Below are positions 37,401 through 47,058 of a stretch of 64,000 bases of DNA, in pieces. A program made the position numbers and the translations under genes. This DNA is from Knoellia sinensis KCTC 19936. GTDB lineage: Bacteria; Actinomycetota; Actinomycetes; Actinomycetales; Dermatophilaceae. A model generated the notes under the pieces. That model was not told the origin of the DNA. It made no database searches and saw only the letters and a program-made list of their open reading frames with translations. Every line of letters starts with the position of its first letter. The first letter of the stretch is position 1. The stretch lies in contig NZ_AVPJ01000009.1 in NCBI RefSeq assembly GCF_000768705.1, positions 1 through 64,000 of the forward strand, in the 5' to 3' direction.

Positions 37401-38047
37401 AGCGCCTGCGCAAGGCCGAGCGGGGGCTGTCCGCCCTGGGCCGCGTCAACCCGCTCGCGCTCGAGGAGTTCGCTGCGCTCGAGGAGCGGCACAAGTTCCT
37501 CGTCGAGCAGCTCGAGGACCTCAAGAAGTCCAAGCGTGACCTCCTCGACATCGTCAGGGAGGTCGACGAGCGCGTCGAACAGGTCTTCACCGAGGCGTTC
37601 CACGACACTGCCGAGCAGTTCGAGCGGGTCTTCCAGCGGCTCTTCCCGGGAGGTTCCGGGCAGCTCGTCCTCACCGATCCGAGCGACATGCTCACGACCG
37701 GCATCGAGGTCGAGGCCCGCCCGCCCGGCAAGAAGGTCAAGCGGCTCTCGCTGCTCTCCGGTGGTGAGCGCTCGCTCGTGGCCGTCGCGCTGCTCGTGTC
37801 GATCTTCAAGGCACGGCCGAGCCCGTTCTACATCATGGACGAGGTCGAGGCCGCACTCGACGACACCAACCTCGGGCGTCTCATCACGCTCTTCGAGGAG
37901 TTGCGTGACTCCAGCCAGCTCATCGTCATCACCCACCAGAAGAAGACGATGGAGATCGCCGACGCGCTCTATGGCGTGAGCATGCGCGGCGACGGCATCA
38001 CGACCGTGGTCTCGCAGCGCATCCGCGACGTGGCCGCGACCGCCTGA
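34466..38047 (+). CDS. smc: Chromosome segregation protein SMC
   Basis: The 1193-residue condensin ATPase has Walker A GPNGSGKSNVVDAL near residue 32, the ABC signature LSGGERSLVAVALL near 1094, and Walker B FYIMDEVEAALDD near 1118. Long coiled-coil arms run about 170-500 and 680-1030. The hinge begins near DHGIVGTVASLLQV, about residue 518. SMC dimers with ScpA and ScpB compact and separate chromosomes. The GTG start gives the standard MYVKSLTLKGFKSFA beginning. The gene has a long uninterrupted frame and normal length. Confidence 0.97.
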   Translation: MYVKSLTLKGFKSFASATNLRLEPGITCIVGPNGSGKSNVVDALAWVMGEQGAKTLRGGKMEDVIFAGTAGRPPLGRAEVSLTIDNTDGALPIDYTEVTITRTMFRNGGSEYSINGTPSRLLDIQELLSDSGIGREMHVIVGQGQLDAVLRATPEERRGFIEEAAGVLKHRKRKEKALRKLDAMEANLTRVHDLTGEIRRQLGPLGRQAEAARKAAVIQADARDARLRIVADDLVQLTSTLEQEVADESALIERRTTVENALESLRSRITELERQAADAAPELGRSQDRFVRLQSLRDRLESTASVARERVRLLSQDDVDEATTGRDPEELRAQAVQAREAEQKLLAEVATAAEQLATAVTSREEAEKSYAAEQDRLSRLARAAADRREGLAKLAGQVGARRSRIEAGEAEIGRLRGIIEASQTRATEAEREFSRLEGTVAHDEEGEEGLDSAYETAAEELADIESRIAALEATEREAERDRSSAAARVEALGLSLRRKDGAAALLAASESGADSTDHGIVGTVASLLQVSGGHEGAIAAALGWASEALAVGTAKDAARAVDALRRDDQGQAVLLVGETAAPSVRSSWPVLDGSAVWARDVVAAPAEVLPAVEQFLDRVALVPSSEHALALVARGEGITAVTADGDVFAPGWVRGGSSSGQSLLEIQSALEDAQAAMTAATSRAEQTRFGLTSEREKHAAATERVEAALEALHDSDARMAAVAEQLGGLQSTIRTSRAEVERTERTIADAEAALATDRTELEALSTRLDEASAEPTESEDPSTDERDALELAASRARTAETELRLTLRTKEERARSLKGRADSLEGAARNEIQAREKLRQRQERRRREATIADAVSQAAAYATDKMATALERAARLREEAERQRTERDTAVQSLRLEMATHQDELRELTDSAHRDEVARARQIARIEQLQAKAVEELGMDPDVLMEDYGPHQLIPFVAGPDHEGDVPMPTPFVRDEQEKRLRKAERGLSALGRVNPLALEEFAALEERHKFLVEQLEDLKKSKRDLLDIVREVDERVEQVFTEAFHDTAEQFERVFQRLFPGGSGQLVLTDPSDMLTTGIEVEARPPGKKVKRLSLLSGGERSLVAVALLVSIFKARPSPFYIMDEVEAALDDTNLGRLITLFEELRDSSQLIVITHQKKTMEIADALYGVSMRGDGITTVVSQRIRDVAATA

Positions 38048-38057
38048 GGCGCGGAGT

Positions 38058-38079
38058 CTCCTGCCCGGTGGGCCGGGAG
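38058..38079. terminator. Imperfect hairpin between smc and lepB
   Basis: CTCCTGCCC and GGGCCGGGAG can pair around GGT with small bulges, in the 33 bp between the convergent smc and lepB genes. It is a possible shared terminator. Confidence 0.35.
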
Positions 38080-38080
38080 T

Positions 38081-38791
38081 TCAGCTGTCGTTGACGCGGC
38101 CGAAGGTGTCGAGCGGCCAGATCCGGAACACGACCGGCCCGACGACGCGGTTCACCGGCACGAACCTCGCGCACCCCTGTGCGTCCGCGCCTCCTCGGCA
38201 GTTCGCCACTGAGTCGGCGGACTGGGAGCGGTGGTCACCGAGCACGAGGAGCCGATCCGCGGGGACCACGACCTCCGGGAAGCACCGCGTGGAGCGCGGG
38301 GTCGACTCGCACGTGAGGCTCGGGGTACGGAACGTGTGGTCCTCGAAGACGTAGGACTCGTCGAGGGGCGTGCCGTTCACGGTGACGAGGCCCTCGGGAT
38401 CGCAACACTTCACGCGATCACCGGGCATGCCCACGACCCGCTTGACCGTGTAGGCCGTGTTCGACGGTCCGATGCCGGTCACGTCGCCGACCCTGCGCAG
38501 GGCGCCTTCGAAGACGTTGTCCGAGGCGGGAAGGCGCGTCTGCTGCCAGGTCGCGCCGTGGGCGAAGACGACGACGTCCCCGCGCGCCACATCCTGATCG
38601 GTGCGGTTGACGATGATCCGGTCGCCGATCCGCAGGGTCTGCTCCATCGACTGAGAGGGGACCCCGAACGGCTTGACCACGAACGCCTGCACCAGGGCGA
38701 CGACGACGACCGCAAGAACGACCTCGACCCAGGCTGGAAGCCTTCGCAGACCCCGGGAAGGGACGCCGTCCGCCGCGGTCGTGTCGGTCAC
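38081..38791 (-). CDS. lepB: Signal peptidase I
   Basis: The 236-residue membrane protease removes signal peptides. One N-terminal membrane helix (residues about 22-42) precedes the catalytic Ser box VPSQSMEQTL. The catalytic Lys is in YTVKRVVGMPGDRV near residue 118, and GDHRSQSADSV near 188 is the third box. The GTG start follows TAGGCT by 6 bases. It converges on smc. The secreted protease, SGNH hydrolase and lipoproteins nearby are the kind of exported proteins handled by signal peptidases, the lipoproteins needing LspA instead. Confidence 0.94.
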   Translation of the reverse strand: MTDTTAADGVPSRGLRRLPAWVEVVLAVVVVALVQAFVVKPFGVPSQSMEQTLRIGDRIIVNRTDQDVARGDVVVFAHGATWQQTRLPASDNVFEGALRRVGDVTGIGPSNTAYTVKRVVGMPGDRVKCCDPEGLVTVNGTPLDESYVFEDHTFRTPSLTCESTPRSTRCFPEVVVPADRLLVLGDHRSQSADSVANCRGGADAQGCARFVPVNRVVGPVVFRIWPLDTFGRVNDS

Positions 38792-38797
38792 GTGGGG

Positions 38798-38803
38798 AGC
38801 CTA
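38798..38803 (-). promoter_or_regulatory. Candidate -10 element (TAGGCT on minus strand) for lepB
   Basis: TAGGCT ends 6 bases before the lepB GTG at 38791. Confidence 0.5.
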
Positions 38804-38888
38804 CGCGCGCACCCGCCTCAACATGTGCGCCATCTCAGCCCCGGGGTGTCGTTTTGCGGGCGCAGCCGCACTAGGACACCCTTGAGGC

Positions 38889-39128
38889 ATGGTCGCGCTC
38901 ATCATCGGCATGCTCATCAGCGTCATCCTCGCCCTCGTGGTGGTGGTGCTGGTCGCAGTTCCTGCCCGCCGCAACGGACGGGGGATCCTCACGCCCAAGG
39001 GTGAAGAGGTCGTGAGTGCGCTCAAGGATCGTCAGCAGGCCGCGCTTCAGCGGCTGGAGCGCTCCGACCCGGGCGCGTCCGACGACCCGGCGCTCAGCGC
39101 ATCCGCCGAGACCAGCGCGCGTTCCTGA
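38889..39128 (+). CDS. Small single-pass membrane protein of unknown function
   Basis: The 79-residue protein has one hydrophobic segment at residues 4-27, followed by a positively charged stretch (PARRNGRG) and an acidic/serine-rich cytoplasmic tail. Its stop overlaps the start of the M13 peptidase gene (TGATG), so the two are probably coupled. I do not recognise the family. Confidence 0.65.
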   Translation: MVALIIGMLISVILALVVVVLVAVPARRNGRGILTPKGEEVVSALKDRQQAALQRLERSDPGASDDPALSASAETSARS

Positions 39129-41089
39129 TGCGCTCGGGGATCGACCACTCCGCCAGCGACCACTCGATCCGTCCCCAGGACGACCTCTTCGGTCACGTCA
39201 ACGGGACTTGGGTCAAGGAGACCGAGATTCCGGCGGACCGGGGTCGCTATGGCAGCTTCGACGTGCTGCGTGAGAACGCCGAGCAGCAGGTCCGCGACAT
39301 CATCGTCGCCGTCGCGGAGGGCAACCCCGAGACCGGGACGGTCGCCCGGAAGGTCGGGGACCTCTACAGCTCCTTCATGGACGAGGAGCGCATCGACGGG
39401 CTCGGCGCTGCGCCACTCGCACCGTTCTTCACCGCGATCGACGGGGCCAGGACGCCGACCGACATCATGGCGCTCCTCGGGCAGTTCATGCGTGCCGGCG
39501 TCGACGGCCTCGTCCAGCCATTCGTCAACACCGACGACCGCGATTCCACCCGCTATGTGGTCTACCTCGAGCAGGCGGGCATCGGCCTCCCCGACGAGGC
39601 CTACTACCGCGAGCCACAGCACGAGGCCATTCGAGCCGCCTACCCGCCGCACGTTGCGCGGATGCTCACCCTGACCGGCCTGTATGCCGGTGAGTCGGCG
39701 ACCGCTGCCGCCGACCGGATCATGGCCCTCGAGACCCGCATCGCGGCCTCCCACTGGGACCAGGTGACCAACCGCGACGCGGTGAAGACCTACACCCTCG
39801 TCGACCGGGCCGGGCTTGACGCACTCACCCCGGGCGTCGACTGGGACGCCTACCTCGCGGCGGCCCAGGCGCCCGAAGGTGCCTTCGACCAGGTCATCGC
39901 GCGGCAGCCGGACCACCTCCGCTCCATCGCGGCCGCCCTGACCGAGGTCGACATCGCGACGTGGCAGGACTGGCTGCGCTGGCGTGTCGTCCACGCGCTC
40001 GCGGCCTACCTGACCGGTGAGATCGTCGAGGAGAACTTCGACTTCTATGGCCGGACCCTCTCGGGGGTGCCGCAGATCCGTGATCGCTGGAAGCGCGGTG
40101 TCGGGCTCGTCGAGGACGCACTGGGCGAGGCCGTCGGACAGCTCTATGTCGACCAGCACTTCCCGCCGCGGGCCAAGGAGCGGATGGTCGAGCTCGTCGA
40201 CAACCTCGTCGAGGCCTTCCGTCGCGACTTCATCGGCCTCGAGTGGATGGGTCTGGAGACCCGTCGTGAGGCGCTCGCCAAGCTCGAAGCGTTCACGCCC
40301 AAGATCGGCTATCCCGACAAGTGGCGCGACTACTCGGGCCTCGAGGTCGACGCGACCGACCTCGTGGGCAACGTCGCCCGCGCCACCGCCTTCGAGGTCG
40401 ACCGCAACCTCGCCAAGCTCGGCGGGCCGGTCGACCGCGACGAGTGGTTCATGACGCCGCAGACGGTCAACGCCTACTACAACCCGGGTCTCAACGAGAT
40501 CGTCTTCCCGGCCGCGATCCTCCAGCCGCCGTTCTTCGATGTCGAGGCCGACGACGCCGTGAACTACGGCGGCATCGGGGCTGTCATCGGACACGAGATC
40601 GGTCACGGCTTCGATGACCAGGGCTCGCAGTACGACGGCAACGGCAACCTGCGCAACTGGTGGACCGACGAGGACCGCGCCAACTTCGACGGCCGCGCCC
40701 AGAGCCTCATCGCCCAGTTCAACGACCTCGAGTCGCGTGACGCGACCGGTCACAAGGTCAACGGGGCGCTCACGGTCGGCGAGAACATCGGAGACCTCGG
40801 CGGGCTCACGATCGGGCACGCGGCATACCGGATCTCCACAGAAGGCGGCGAGGCTCCGGTCATCGACGACCTGACGGGTGACCAGCGCTTCTTCATCGGG
40901 TGGGCTCAGGTCTGGTGCGGCACCGCGCGTGAGGCGGAGGCGGTCCGACTCCTCGCGATCGACCCGCATGCGCCGATGGACCTGCGCGCCAACGCCGTCC
41001 GCAATCTCACCGAGTTCCACGAGGCGTTCGACGTGGCCGAGGGCGACGGCATGTGGGTCCCCGAGGACGAGCGGGTCCGCATCTTCTGA
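39128..41089 (+). CDS. M13-family zinc metallopeptidase (PepO-like)
   Basis: The 653-residue peptidase is of the neprilysin/PepO class. The zinc site HEIGH is in GHEIGHGFDDQGSQYD near residue 491, and the third ligand motif is ENIGDLGGL near 555. The N-terminal domain begins RPQDDLFGHVNGTW, as in actinobacterial members. There is no signal peptide or membrane helix, so it is likely a cytosolic oligopeptidase. Its start overlaps the stop of the small membrane protein gene. Confidence 0.93.
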   Translation: MRSGIDHSASDHSIRPQDDLFGHVNGTWVKETEIPADRGRYGSFDVLRENAEQQVRDIIVAVAEGNPETGTVARKVGDLYSSFMDEERIDGLGAAPLAPFFTAIDGARTPTDIMALLGQFMRAGVDGLVQPFVNTDDRDSTRYVVYLEQAGIGLPDEAYYREPQHEAIRAAYPPHVARMLTLTGLYAGESATAAADRIMALETRIAASHWDQVTNRDAVKTYTLVDRAGLDALTPGVDWDAYLAAAQAPEGAFDQVIARQPDHLRSIAAALTEVDIATWQDWLRWRVVHALAAYLTGEIVEENFDFYGRTLSGVPQIRDRWKRGVGLVEDALGEAVGQLYVDQHFPPRAKERMVELVDNLVEAFRRDFIGLEWMGLETRREALAKLEAFTPKIGYPDKWRDYSGLEVDATDLVGNVARATAFEVDRNLAKLGGPVDRDEWFMTPQTVNAYYNPGLNEIVFPAAILQPPFFDVEADDAVNYGGIGAVIGHEIGHGFDDQGSQYDGNGNLRNWWTDEDRANFDGRAQSLIAQFNDLESRDATGHKVNGALTVGENIGDLGGLTIGHAAYRISTEGGEAPVIDDLTGDQRFFIGWAQVWCGTAREAEAVRLLAIDPHAPMDLRANAVRNLTEFHEAFDVAEGDGMWVPEDERVRIF

Positions 41090-41111
41090 GGGTGGATGCG
41101 AGGATGGGCCA

Positions 41112-42317
41112 GTGAGCGCCATCGACACTCTTTGGGAATACGTCGCCGTCGCATTCGGCCTGCTCGTCGTCTTCGGCGGGCTTGCTGCGACCCTCCTCCG
41201 GGGGCGCGGGGGAGCCACCAAGGAGCTGCCCCGGGAGCGACCGGCGGAGCAGGCCGGGCAGCCGCGCCCGGCGCCGGATGACGAGACCGAGCGTGCTTCG
41301 GGTGGGTCGGTCGACACCCTCCCGGCGCCCACCGACGACACCACCGCCCCGGACACCCTTCCTCCGGTCACGGTCCCGGAGGTCGAACGGCCCGAGGCGC
41401 CCCAGACTCGGCTGCAGCGGCTGCGCGCACGCCTGGCCCGCTCCAACACCGCCCTCGGCAAGGGCCTGCTCGCCCTGCTGTCGCGCGGCGACCTCGACGA
41501 GGCGGCCTGGGAGGAGGTCGAGGACACGCTCCTCACTGCGGACCTCGGGGTCGAGGCGTCGACCGAACTCGTCGACCACCTGCGGACCAAGGTCAAGGTC
41601 CACGGCAACGCCGACGAGGCCACGGTTCGTGGGTGGCTGCGCGAGGAGCTGCTGACCCTGGTCGACCCGTCGATGGACCGCTCGATCACGTCGTCGCGCG
41701 TCGATGGTCGCCCCGCCGTCATCGTGGTGGTCGGTGTCAACGGCACCGGCAAGACGACCACCGTCGGCAAGCTCGCCCGCGTGCTGGTCGCGGAGGACAA
41801 GGACGTCGTCCTCGGCGCCGCGGACACCTTCCGTGCGGCTGCGGCGGACCAGCTCCAGACGTGGGGGGAGCGGGTGGGTGTGCCGACCGTCCGCTCGGAC
41901 CGTGACGGCGCTGACCCCGCCGCGGTGGCGTTCGACGCCGTCAAGGGGGCAGCCGAGATGGAGGCCGACGTCGTCCTCATCGACACCGCGGGGCGCCTCC
42001 ACAACAAGGTCGGCCTCATGGACGAGCTCGGCAAGGTCAAGCGCGTCATCGAGAAGCAGAGCCCCATCGACGAGGTCCTTCTCGTCCTCGACGCGACGAC
42101 CGGCCAGAACGGCCTGCGTCAGGCCGAGGTCTTCAGCGAGGTCGTCGGCATCACCGGCATCGTCCTCACGAAGCTCGACGGCACCGCGAAGGGTGGCATC
42201 GTCGTCGCGGTCCAGCGCAAGCTCGGTGTCCCGGTCAAGCTCATCGGACTCGGTGAGGGCCCGGACGACCTCGCGCCCTTCGACCCTGCCGGCTTCGTCG
42301 ACGCGATCATCGACTGA
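41112..42317 (+). CDS. ftsY: Signal recognition particle receptor FtsY
   Basis: The 401-residue SRP receptor GTPase has an N-terminal membrane helix (residues about 8-31), then an acidic Pro/Thr-rich A domain, then the NG domain. GVNGTGKTTTVGKLA near residue 209 is the P loop, DTAGRLHNKVGLMDELGK near 291 is G3, and TKLDGTAKGG near 352 is G4. It works with Ffh, encoded 9 kb downstream, to deliver nascent membrane proteins. The GTG start was chosen because it includes the membrane helix. Confidence 0.96.
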   Translation: MSAIDTLWEYVAVAFGLLVVFGGLAATLLRGRGGATKELPRERPAEQAGQPRPAPDDETERASGGSVDTLPAPTDDTTAPDTLPPVTVPEVERPEAPQTRLQRLRARLARSNTALGKGLLALLSRGDLDEAAWEEVEDTLLTADLGVEASTELVDHLRTKVKVHGNADEATVRGWLREELLTLVDPSMDRSITSSRVDGRPAVIVVVGVNGTGKTTTVGKLARVLVAEDKDVVLGAADTFRAAAADQLQTWGERVGVPTVRSDRDGADPAAVAFDAVKGAAEMEADVVLIDTAGRLHNKVGLMDELGKVKRVIEKQSPIDEVLLVLDATTGQNGLRQAEVFSEVVGITGIVLTKLDGTAKGGIVVAVQRKLGVPVKLIGLGEGPDDLAPFDPAGFVDAIID

Positions 42318-42328
42318 GGAACGCGCGT

Positions 42329-42985
42329 ATGCCGTCTGCCCTCCCGAGCGTTCCGACTGAGGCGTTCCTTGCCTGCGCCGAGCGCACGCTCGCGCTCGCC
42401 GGGCGCGCCGAGGTGAGGGACGCGTGGGAGCGCGATAGCGAGTGCGAGGGCATGACGGTCGGAGGCCTCGCCCACCACCTTGTCGCCCAGGTTCGGAGGA
42501 CGGCAGAGTTGCTCGCGACGCGCGCACCCGGCGACGCGCGAGTCATCGGTCTGCTCGACCATTACGACCAGGCGCCTTGGGTGGCCCAGTCGCGCAGCGG
42601 CGAGGTCGACCCCGATCAGAACGACCGCGACAACGAAGCAGCGGCGATCGGCCCCGACGCCGTTCTCGCACAGGCCCAAGAGTCGCTCGCCGAACTTCCA
42701 CGGCTCCTCGCGGAGGGCGGGCGGCCCCAGGTCGTGCACATCCCGTGGCAGGGATGGGCGCTCCCGACGGATGCCTTCCTCACGACCCGCCTGATGGAGA
42801 TGGTCGTGCACGGCGATGACCTTGCTGTGAGCGTTGGCGTCGAGACCCCCGAACACGACGAGGCTGTCACGCTGCCGGTCCTCACGCTCCTCGCCGGGGT
42901 CGCCGCACGTCGGCACGGTCAGGTCGCAGTTCTCCGCGGCCTGAGCCGGCCGCAGCGTTCCACGGGGGACATCTCGGCCTTCTGA
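42329..42985 (+). CDS. Maleylpyruvate isomerase N-terminal (MDMPI) domain protein
   Basis: The 218-residue protein has the actinobacterial DinB-like/MDMPI pattern. GMTVGGLAHHLVAQVRRTAELL near residue 32 and MVVHGDDLAVSVG near 155 contain histidines positioned to bind a divalent metal. Relatives use mycothiol as cofactor in isomerase or transferase reactions. The substrate is unknown. It starts 12 bases after ftsY, and its ATG lies inside a GTATGCCG octamer. Confidence 0.8.
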   Translation: MPSALPSVPTEAFLACAERTLALAGRAEVRDAWERDSECEGMTVGGLAHHLVAQVRRTAELLATRAPGDARVIGLLDHYDQAPWVAQSRSGEVDPDQNDRDNEAAAIGPDAVLAQAQESLAELPRLLAEGGRPQVVHIPWQGWALPTDAFLTTRLMEMVVHGDDLAVSVGVETPEHDEAVTLPVLTLLAGVAARRHGQVAVLRGLSRPQRSTGDISAF

Positions 42986-43018
42986 CCGGAACCGGCGCGC
43001 AGAGGTGGGCGGACGGCA

Positions 43019-43024
43019 TACCCT
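43019..43024 (+). promoter_or_regulatory. Candidate -10 element (TACCCT)
   Basis: TACCCT ends 6 bases before ATG 43031. Its TAC is the end of the CGGCATAC octamer at 43014-43021. Confidence 0.45.
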
Positions 43025-43030
43025 CTCGGC

Positions 43031-43507
43031 ATGAATGCGGGGGAAGGGCAGTCGGGCGTGCTCCGACTCAGCCGATTGGGTCGCGCTTGGCGAGCCGGGC
43101 TCGTCGTGGCTCTCACCGCCCTGTTCTGCGCCGGATCCCTCGTCGGCAACGACCACTGGTGGCCGTTCAGCCCCTGGCGGATGTTCGCAACGTCGCAGGC
43201 CGCCACCGGTTCGGTCTGGTCGACCGGCATCGAGGTGCGCACCGCCGACGACCCGAACACGTGGGTCCCCGCTCGCCTGACCCCCGAGAACGTCGGCGTC
43301 AACCGCGCGGAGGTCGAGGGACGTATCCCGCAGATCCAGGCTGACCCGGCTCGCCTCGGCACCCTCGCCGCCAGTCATGCGCGCCTGCGTCCCGGGTCGG
43401 CCGCATGGCTCGGGCTGCGGGTCGTGCGCCACAAGATCATCGTCGTCGACCGAGAGCCCACGGGCGAGGTCGAGACGGACGTGCTCGCCGAGTGGTCCGC
43501 ACCATGA
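43031..43507 (+). CDS. Membrane-anchored protein of unknown function, partner of the HTTM gene
   Basis: The 158-residue protein has one hydrophobic helix at about residues 21-40, followed by a probably extracytoplasmic part beginning NDHWWPFSPWRMFATSQ. I recognise this WPFSPWRMF-type motif only as a feature of proteins next to HTTM membrane enzymes. The stop overlaps the HTTM start in an ATGA junction. No catalytic motif is visible. Confidence 0.7.
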   Translation: MNAGEGQSGVLRLSRLGRAWRAGLVVALTALFCAGSLVGNDHWWPFSPWRMFATSQAATGSVWSTGIEVRTADDPNTWVPARLTPENVGVNRAEVEGRIPQIQADPARLGTLAASHARLRPGSAAWLGLRVVRHKIIVVDREPTGEVETDVLAEWSAP

Positions 43508-44430
43508 ACAGGCTCGCCTCCTGGCTGTTCACGCCCATGCCCGTCGCGCGCGTGGCGGTGCTGCGCCTGCTCGTCTTTGCCTTCGTCATCATCGACGTGC
43601 TGTTCCTGCACACGTCGGGCTGGTACCACGGGCAGGCCGACCCGGTCTGGTACGAACCGCTGGTCATGGGGGAGATGCTCCACCTGCCGCCCGCTTCGGT
43701 GCTCCTCGTCGAGGTCCTCAAGTGGGGCTGCGTCATCGCTGCTGCGCTCGCGCTCACGGGACGTGCGCCGCGCCTTCTTGGCTGGACCGTTGCGGTGTGC
43801 TGGATCTGGTACCAGTACGTCGCGTTCAGCTACGGCAAGGTCGACCACGACCGGGCGGACTTCGTCGTCGCGTTGGCGCTCCTGCCCACAGTCGGTCTCG
43901 CACACCTGTCGGACAAGCGCCGGTCGGAGGCTGCGGGCTTCGCGCTGCGGGCCGTGCAGATGGCCGCGATCGCGACGTACTTCCTGTCGGCGTGGGCCAA
44001 ACTCCGCTTCGGCGGCCTCGAATGGGTCAACTCGGCGACGATGGTGCGCGCGGTCGTCCGGCGCGGCACCCCGTGGGCCGAGTGGCTCCTCGAGATCCCG
44101 TTCACGCTGCACTGGTTCCAGTGGGTGCTCATGGCTGCCGAACTCACGGCGCCGGTGATCTTCCTGCTGTCGGAGAAGTGGCGTCGTCGTGCCGTCGCGG
44201 CGTGGTTCGCCTTCCATGCCATGACGTATGCCGCGATCACGATTGCGTTCTGGCCGCACCTCGTGATGATGCTGGCCTTCCTCCCGCTGGAGGAGTACGC
44301 CAACTGGCTCCGAGCACGGTGGGGACGCACCCGGATCGGGCGATGGTGGAGCGAGCGCGGCCTCAGCTCGGGCGCTGAGCCGCCGGGAGTGAGCACGCCG
44401 GCGTCCCGCCCGGGAGCCGGTGTCGGTTGA
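43504..44430 (+). CDS. HTTM (vitamin K-dependent gamma-carboxylase-like) membrane protein
   Basis: The 308-residue protein has about seven hydrophobic segments and resembles the horizontally transferred transmembrane (HTTM) domain family, related to vitamin K-dependent gamma-carboxylases. It shows the early FLHTSGWYHGQADPVWYEPL loop and YGKVDHDRADFVVALALLP near residue 117. Family substrates in bacteria are mostly unknown. Its 3' end overlaps a convergent DCC-family gene by 68 bp, and DCC and HTTM domains are often paired or fused, so a redox partnership is plausible. Confidence 0.78.
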   Translation: MNRLASWLFTPMPVARVAVLRLLVFAFVIIDVLFLHTSGWYHGQADPVWYEPLVMGEMLHLPPASVLLVEVLKWGCVIAAALALTGRAPRLLGWTVAVCWIWYQYVAFSYGKVDHDRADFVVALALLPTVGLAHLSDKRRSEAAGFALRAVQMAAIATYFLSAWAKLRFGGLEWVNSATMVRAVVRRGTPWAEWLLEIPFTLHWFQWVLMAAELTAPVIFLLSEKWRRRAVAAWFAFHAMTYAAITIAFWPHLVMMLAFLPLEEYANWLRARWGRTRIGRWWSERGLSSGAEPPGVSTPASRPGAGVG

Positions 44431-44755
44431 CCGCCACCCAGCGGTAGACGACCCCTGCGAGGGCGTTGATGCCGGGCACGAGGATGACCGCGCCCAGCGG
44501 CTTGAAGGGCAGCCGGCCCGCCAGGAGCACTCGAGCGACGGCGTCCTGGGCCGAGCTGATCCGCCCCTTGGCCGACACCCACTGCAGCGCCTCGTCGCAC
44601 TGTTCGGCCGTCAGCCCCAACGTGTCGAGGTCGGCGTCCTGGTAGGCGCTGACGGCGAAGTCGCCCTGCTGGGCGCGCACCGTCGTCGTGACGAACCGCG
44701 ACAACTTCGTGCAGACGCCGCAGTCACCGTCATAGATCAGCACCGAGAGAGCCAT
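44363..44755 (-). CDS. DCC-family thiol-disulfide oxidoreductase (DUF393)
   Basis: The 130-residue protein begins with the defining motif YDGDCGVCTKLSRFV, a thioredoxin-like Cys pair. QWVSAKGRISSAQDAVARVL near residue 58 and YRWVAVNRHRLPGG near 103 are also typical. DCC proteins are small thiol redox enzymes. The gene converges on and overlaps the HTTM gene, suggesting the two are kept together for a shared function, although they are not in one operon. Confidence 0.9.
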   Translation of the reverse strand: MALSVLIYDGDCGVCTKLSRFVTTTVRAQQGDFAVSAYQDADLDTLGLTAEQCDEALQWVSAKGRISSAQDAVARVLLAGRLPFKPLGAVILVPGINALAGVVYRWVAVNRHRLPGGTPACSLPAAQRPS

Positions 44756-44801
44756 GCCCCCAGTCTCACACCGACGCCCTTCTCACAGCGCAGGGGACGG
44801 C

Positions 44802-44870
44802 GAAACACACTTCTTACGCTGGTCCGGAATGCGCAACACAGCCGTAACACAACGCTGCGCGAGGTGAAAC
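44802..44870 (+). promoter_or_regulatory. GlnR-like half-sites upstream of amtB
   Basis: GTAAC (44844-44848) and GAAAC (44866-44870) have the half-site sequences of the actinobacterial GlnR box and are separated by 17 bases, the spacing of half-sites one and four. GAAAC-N6-CTTAC (44802-44817) lies further upstream. The site ends 24 bases before the amtB start. Control by GlnR is inferred from these partial matches. Confidence 0.4.
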
Positions 44871-44894
44871 CGGGCGCTCGCACACTCCTTCCCC

Positions 44895-46666
<1,772 letters not shown>

Positions 46667-46671
46667 GCACT

Positions 46672-46735
46672 GCGACTTTGTGCCCCATTGGGACGGCGAG
46701 CGCCAGCGAGTTGTCCCAATGGGGCACAAAGTCGC
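46672..46735 (+). terminator. Perfect 23-bp hairpin just after glnB
   Basis: The left arm is 46672-46694 and the right arm 46713-46735, exact complements containing CCCAATGGGGCACAAAGTCG, with an 18-base loop. It starts 6 bases after the glnB stop. It may terminate or attenuate transcription or protect the amtB-glnB mRNA end. The right arm is the core of the first unit of the downstream array. Confidence 0.6.
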
Positions 46736-47058
46736 ACGAAGGCCAGTGGGCGAGCGCCAGCGAGTTGTCCCAATGGGGCACAAAGTCGCACGAAGGCCAG
46801 TGGGCGAGCGCCAGCGAGTTGTCCCAATGGGGCACAAAGTCGCACGAAGGCCAGTGGGCGAGCGCCAGCGAGTTGTCCCAATGGGGCACAAAGTCGCACG
46901 AAGGCCAGTGGGCGAGCGCCAGCGAGTTGTCCCAATGGGGCACAAAGTCGCACGAAGGCCAGTGGGCGAGCGCCAGCGAGTTGTCCCAATGGGGCACAAA
47001 GTCGCACGAAGGCCAGTGGGCGAGCGCCAGCGAGTTGTCCCAATGGGGCACAAAGTCG
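46711..47058 (+). repeat. 54-bp tandem repeat array between glnB and glnD (six full units plus one partial)
   Basis: Unit starts are at 46711, 46765, 46819, 46873, 46927 and 46981, with a final 24-base partial copy at 47035-47058. The units appear identical. Each has the core TTGTCCCAATGGGGCACAAA followed by GTCGC and a spacer ending in GCGAGCGCCAGCGAG. The period is 18 codons and the array is free of stop codons in all six frames. If translated in the glnD frame it would give an 18-residue repeat containing SELSQWGTKSHEGQW. It ends 18 bases before the glnD ATG. Confidence 0.95.

Noticed and set aside
39047-42067. A 1006-codon antisense frame across the M13 peptidase and ftsY genes
   Set aside because: It is a shadow of two clearly recognisable genes; there is no start context or conserved motif.
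46711-47058. CRISPR array
   Set aside because: The whole 54-bp unit is repeated, including what would be the spacers, and there are no cas genes.
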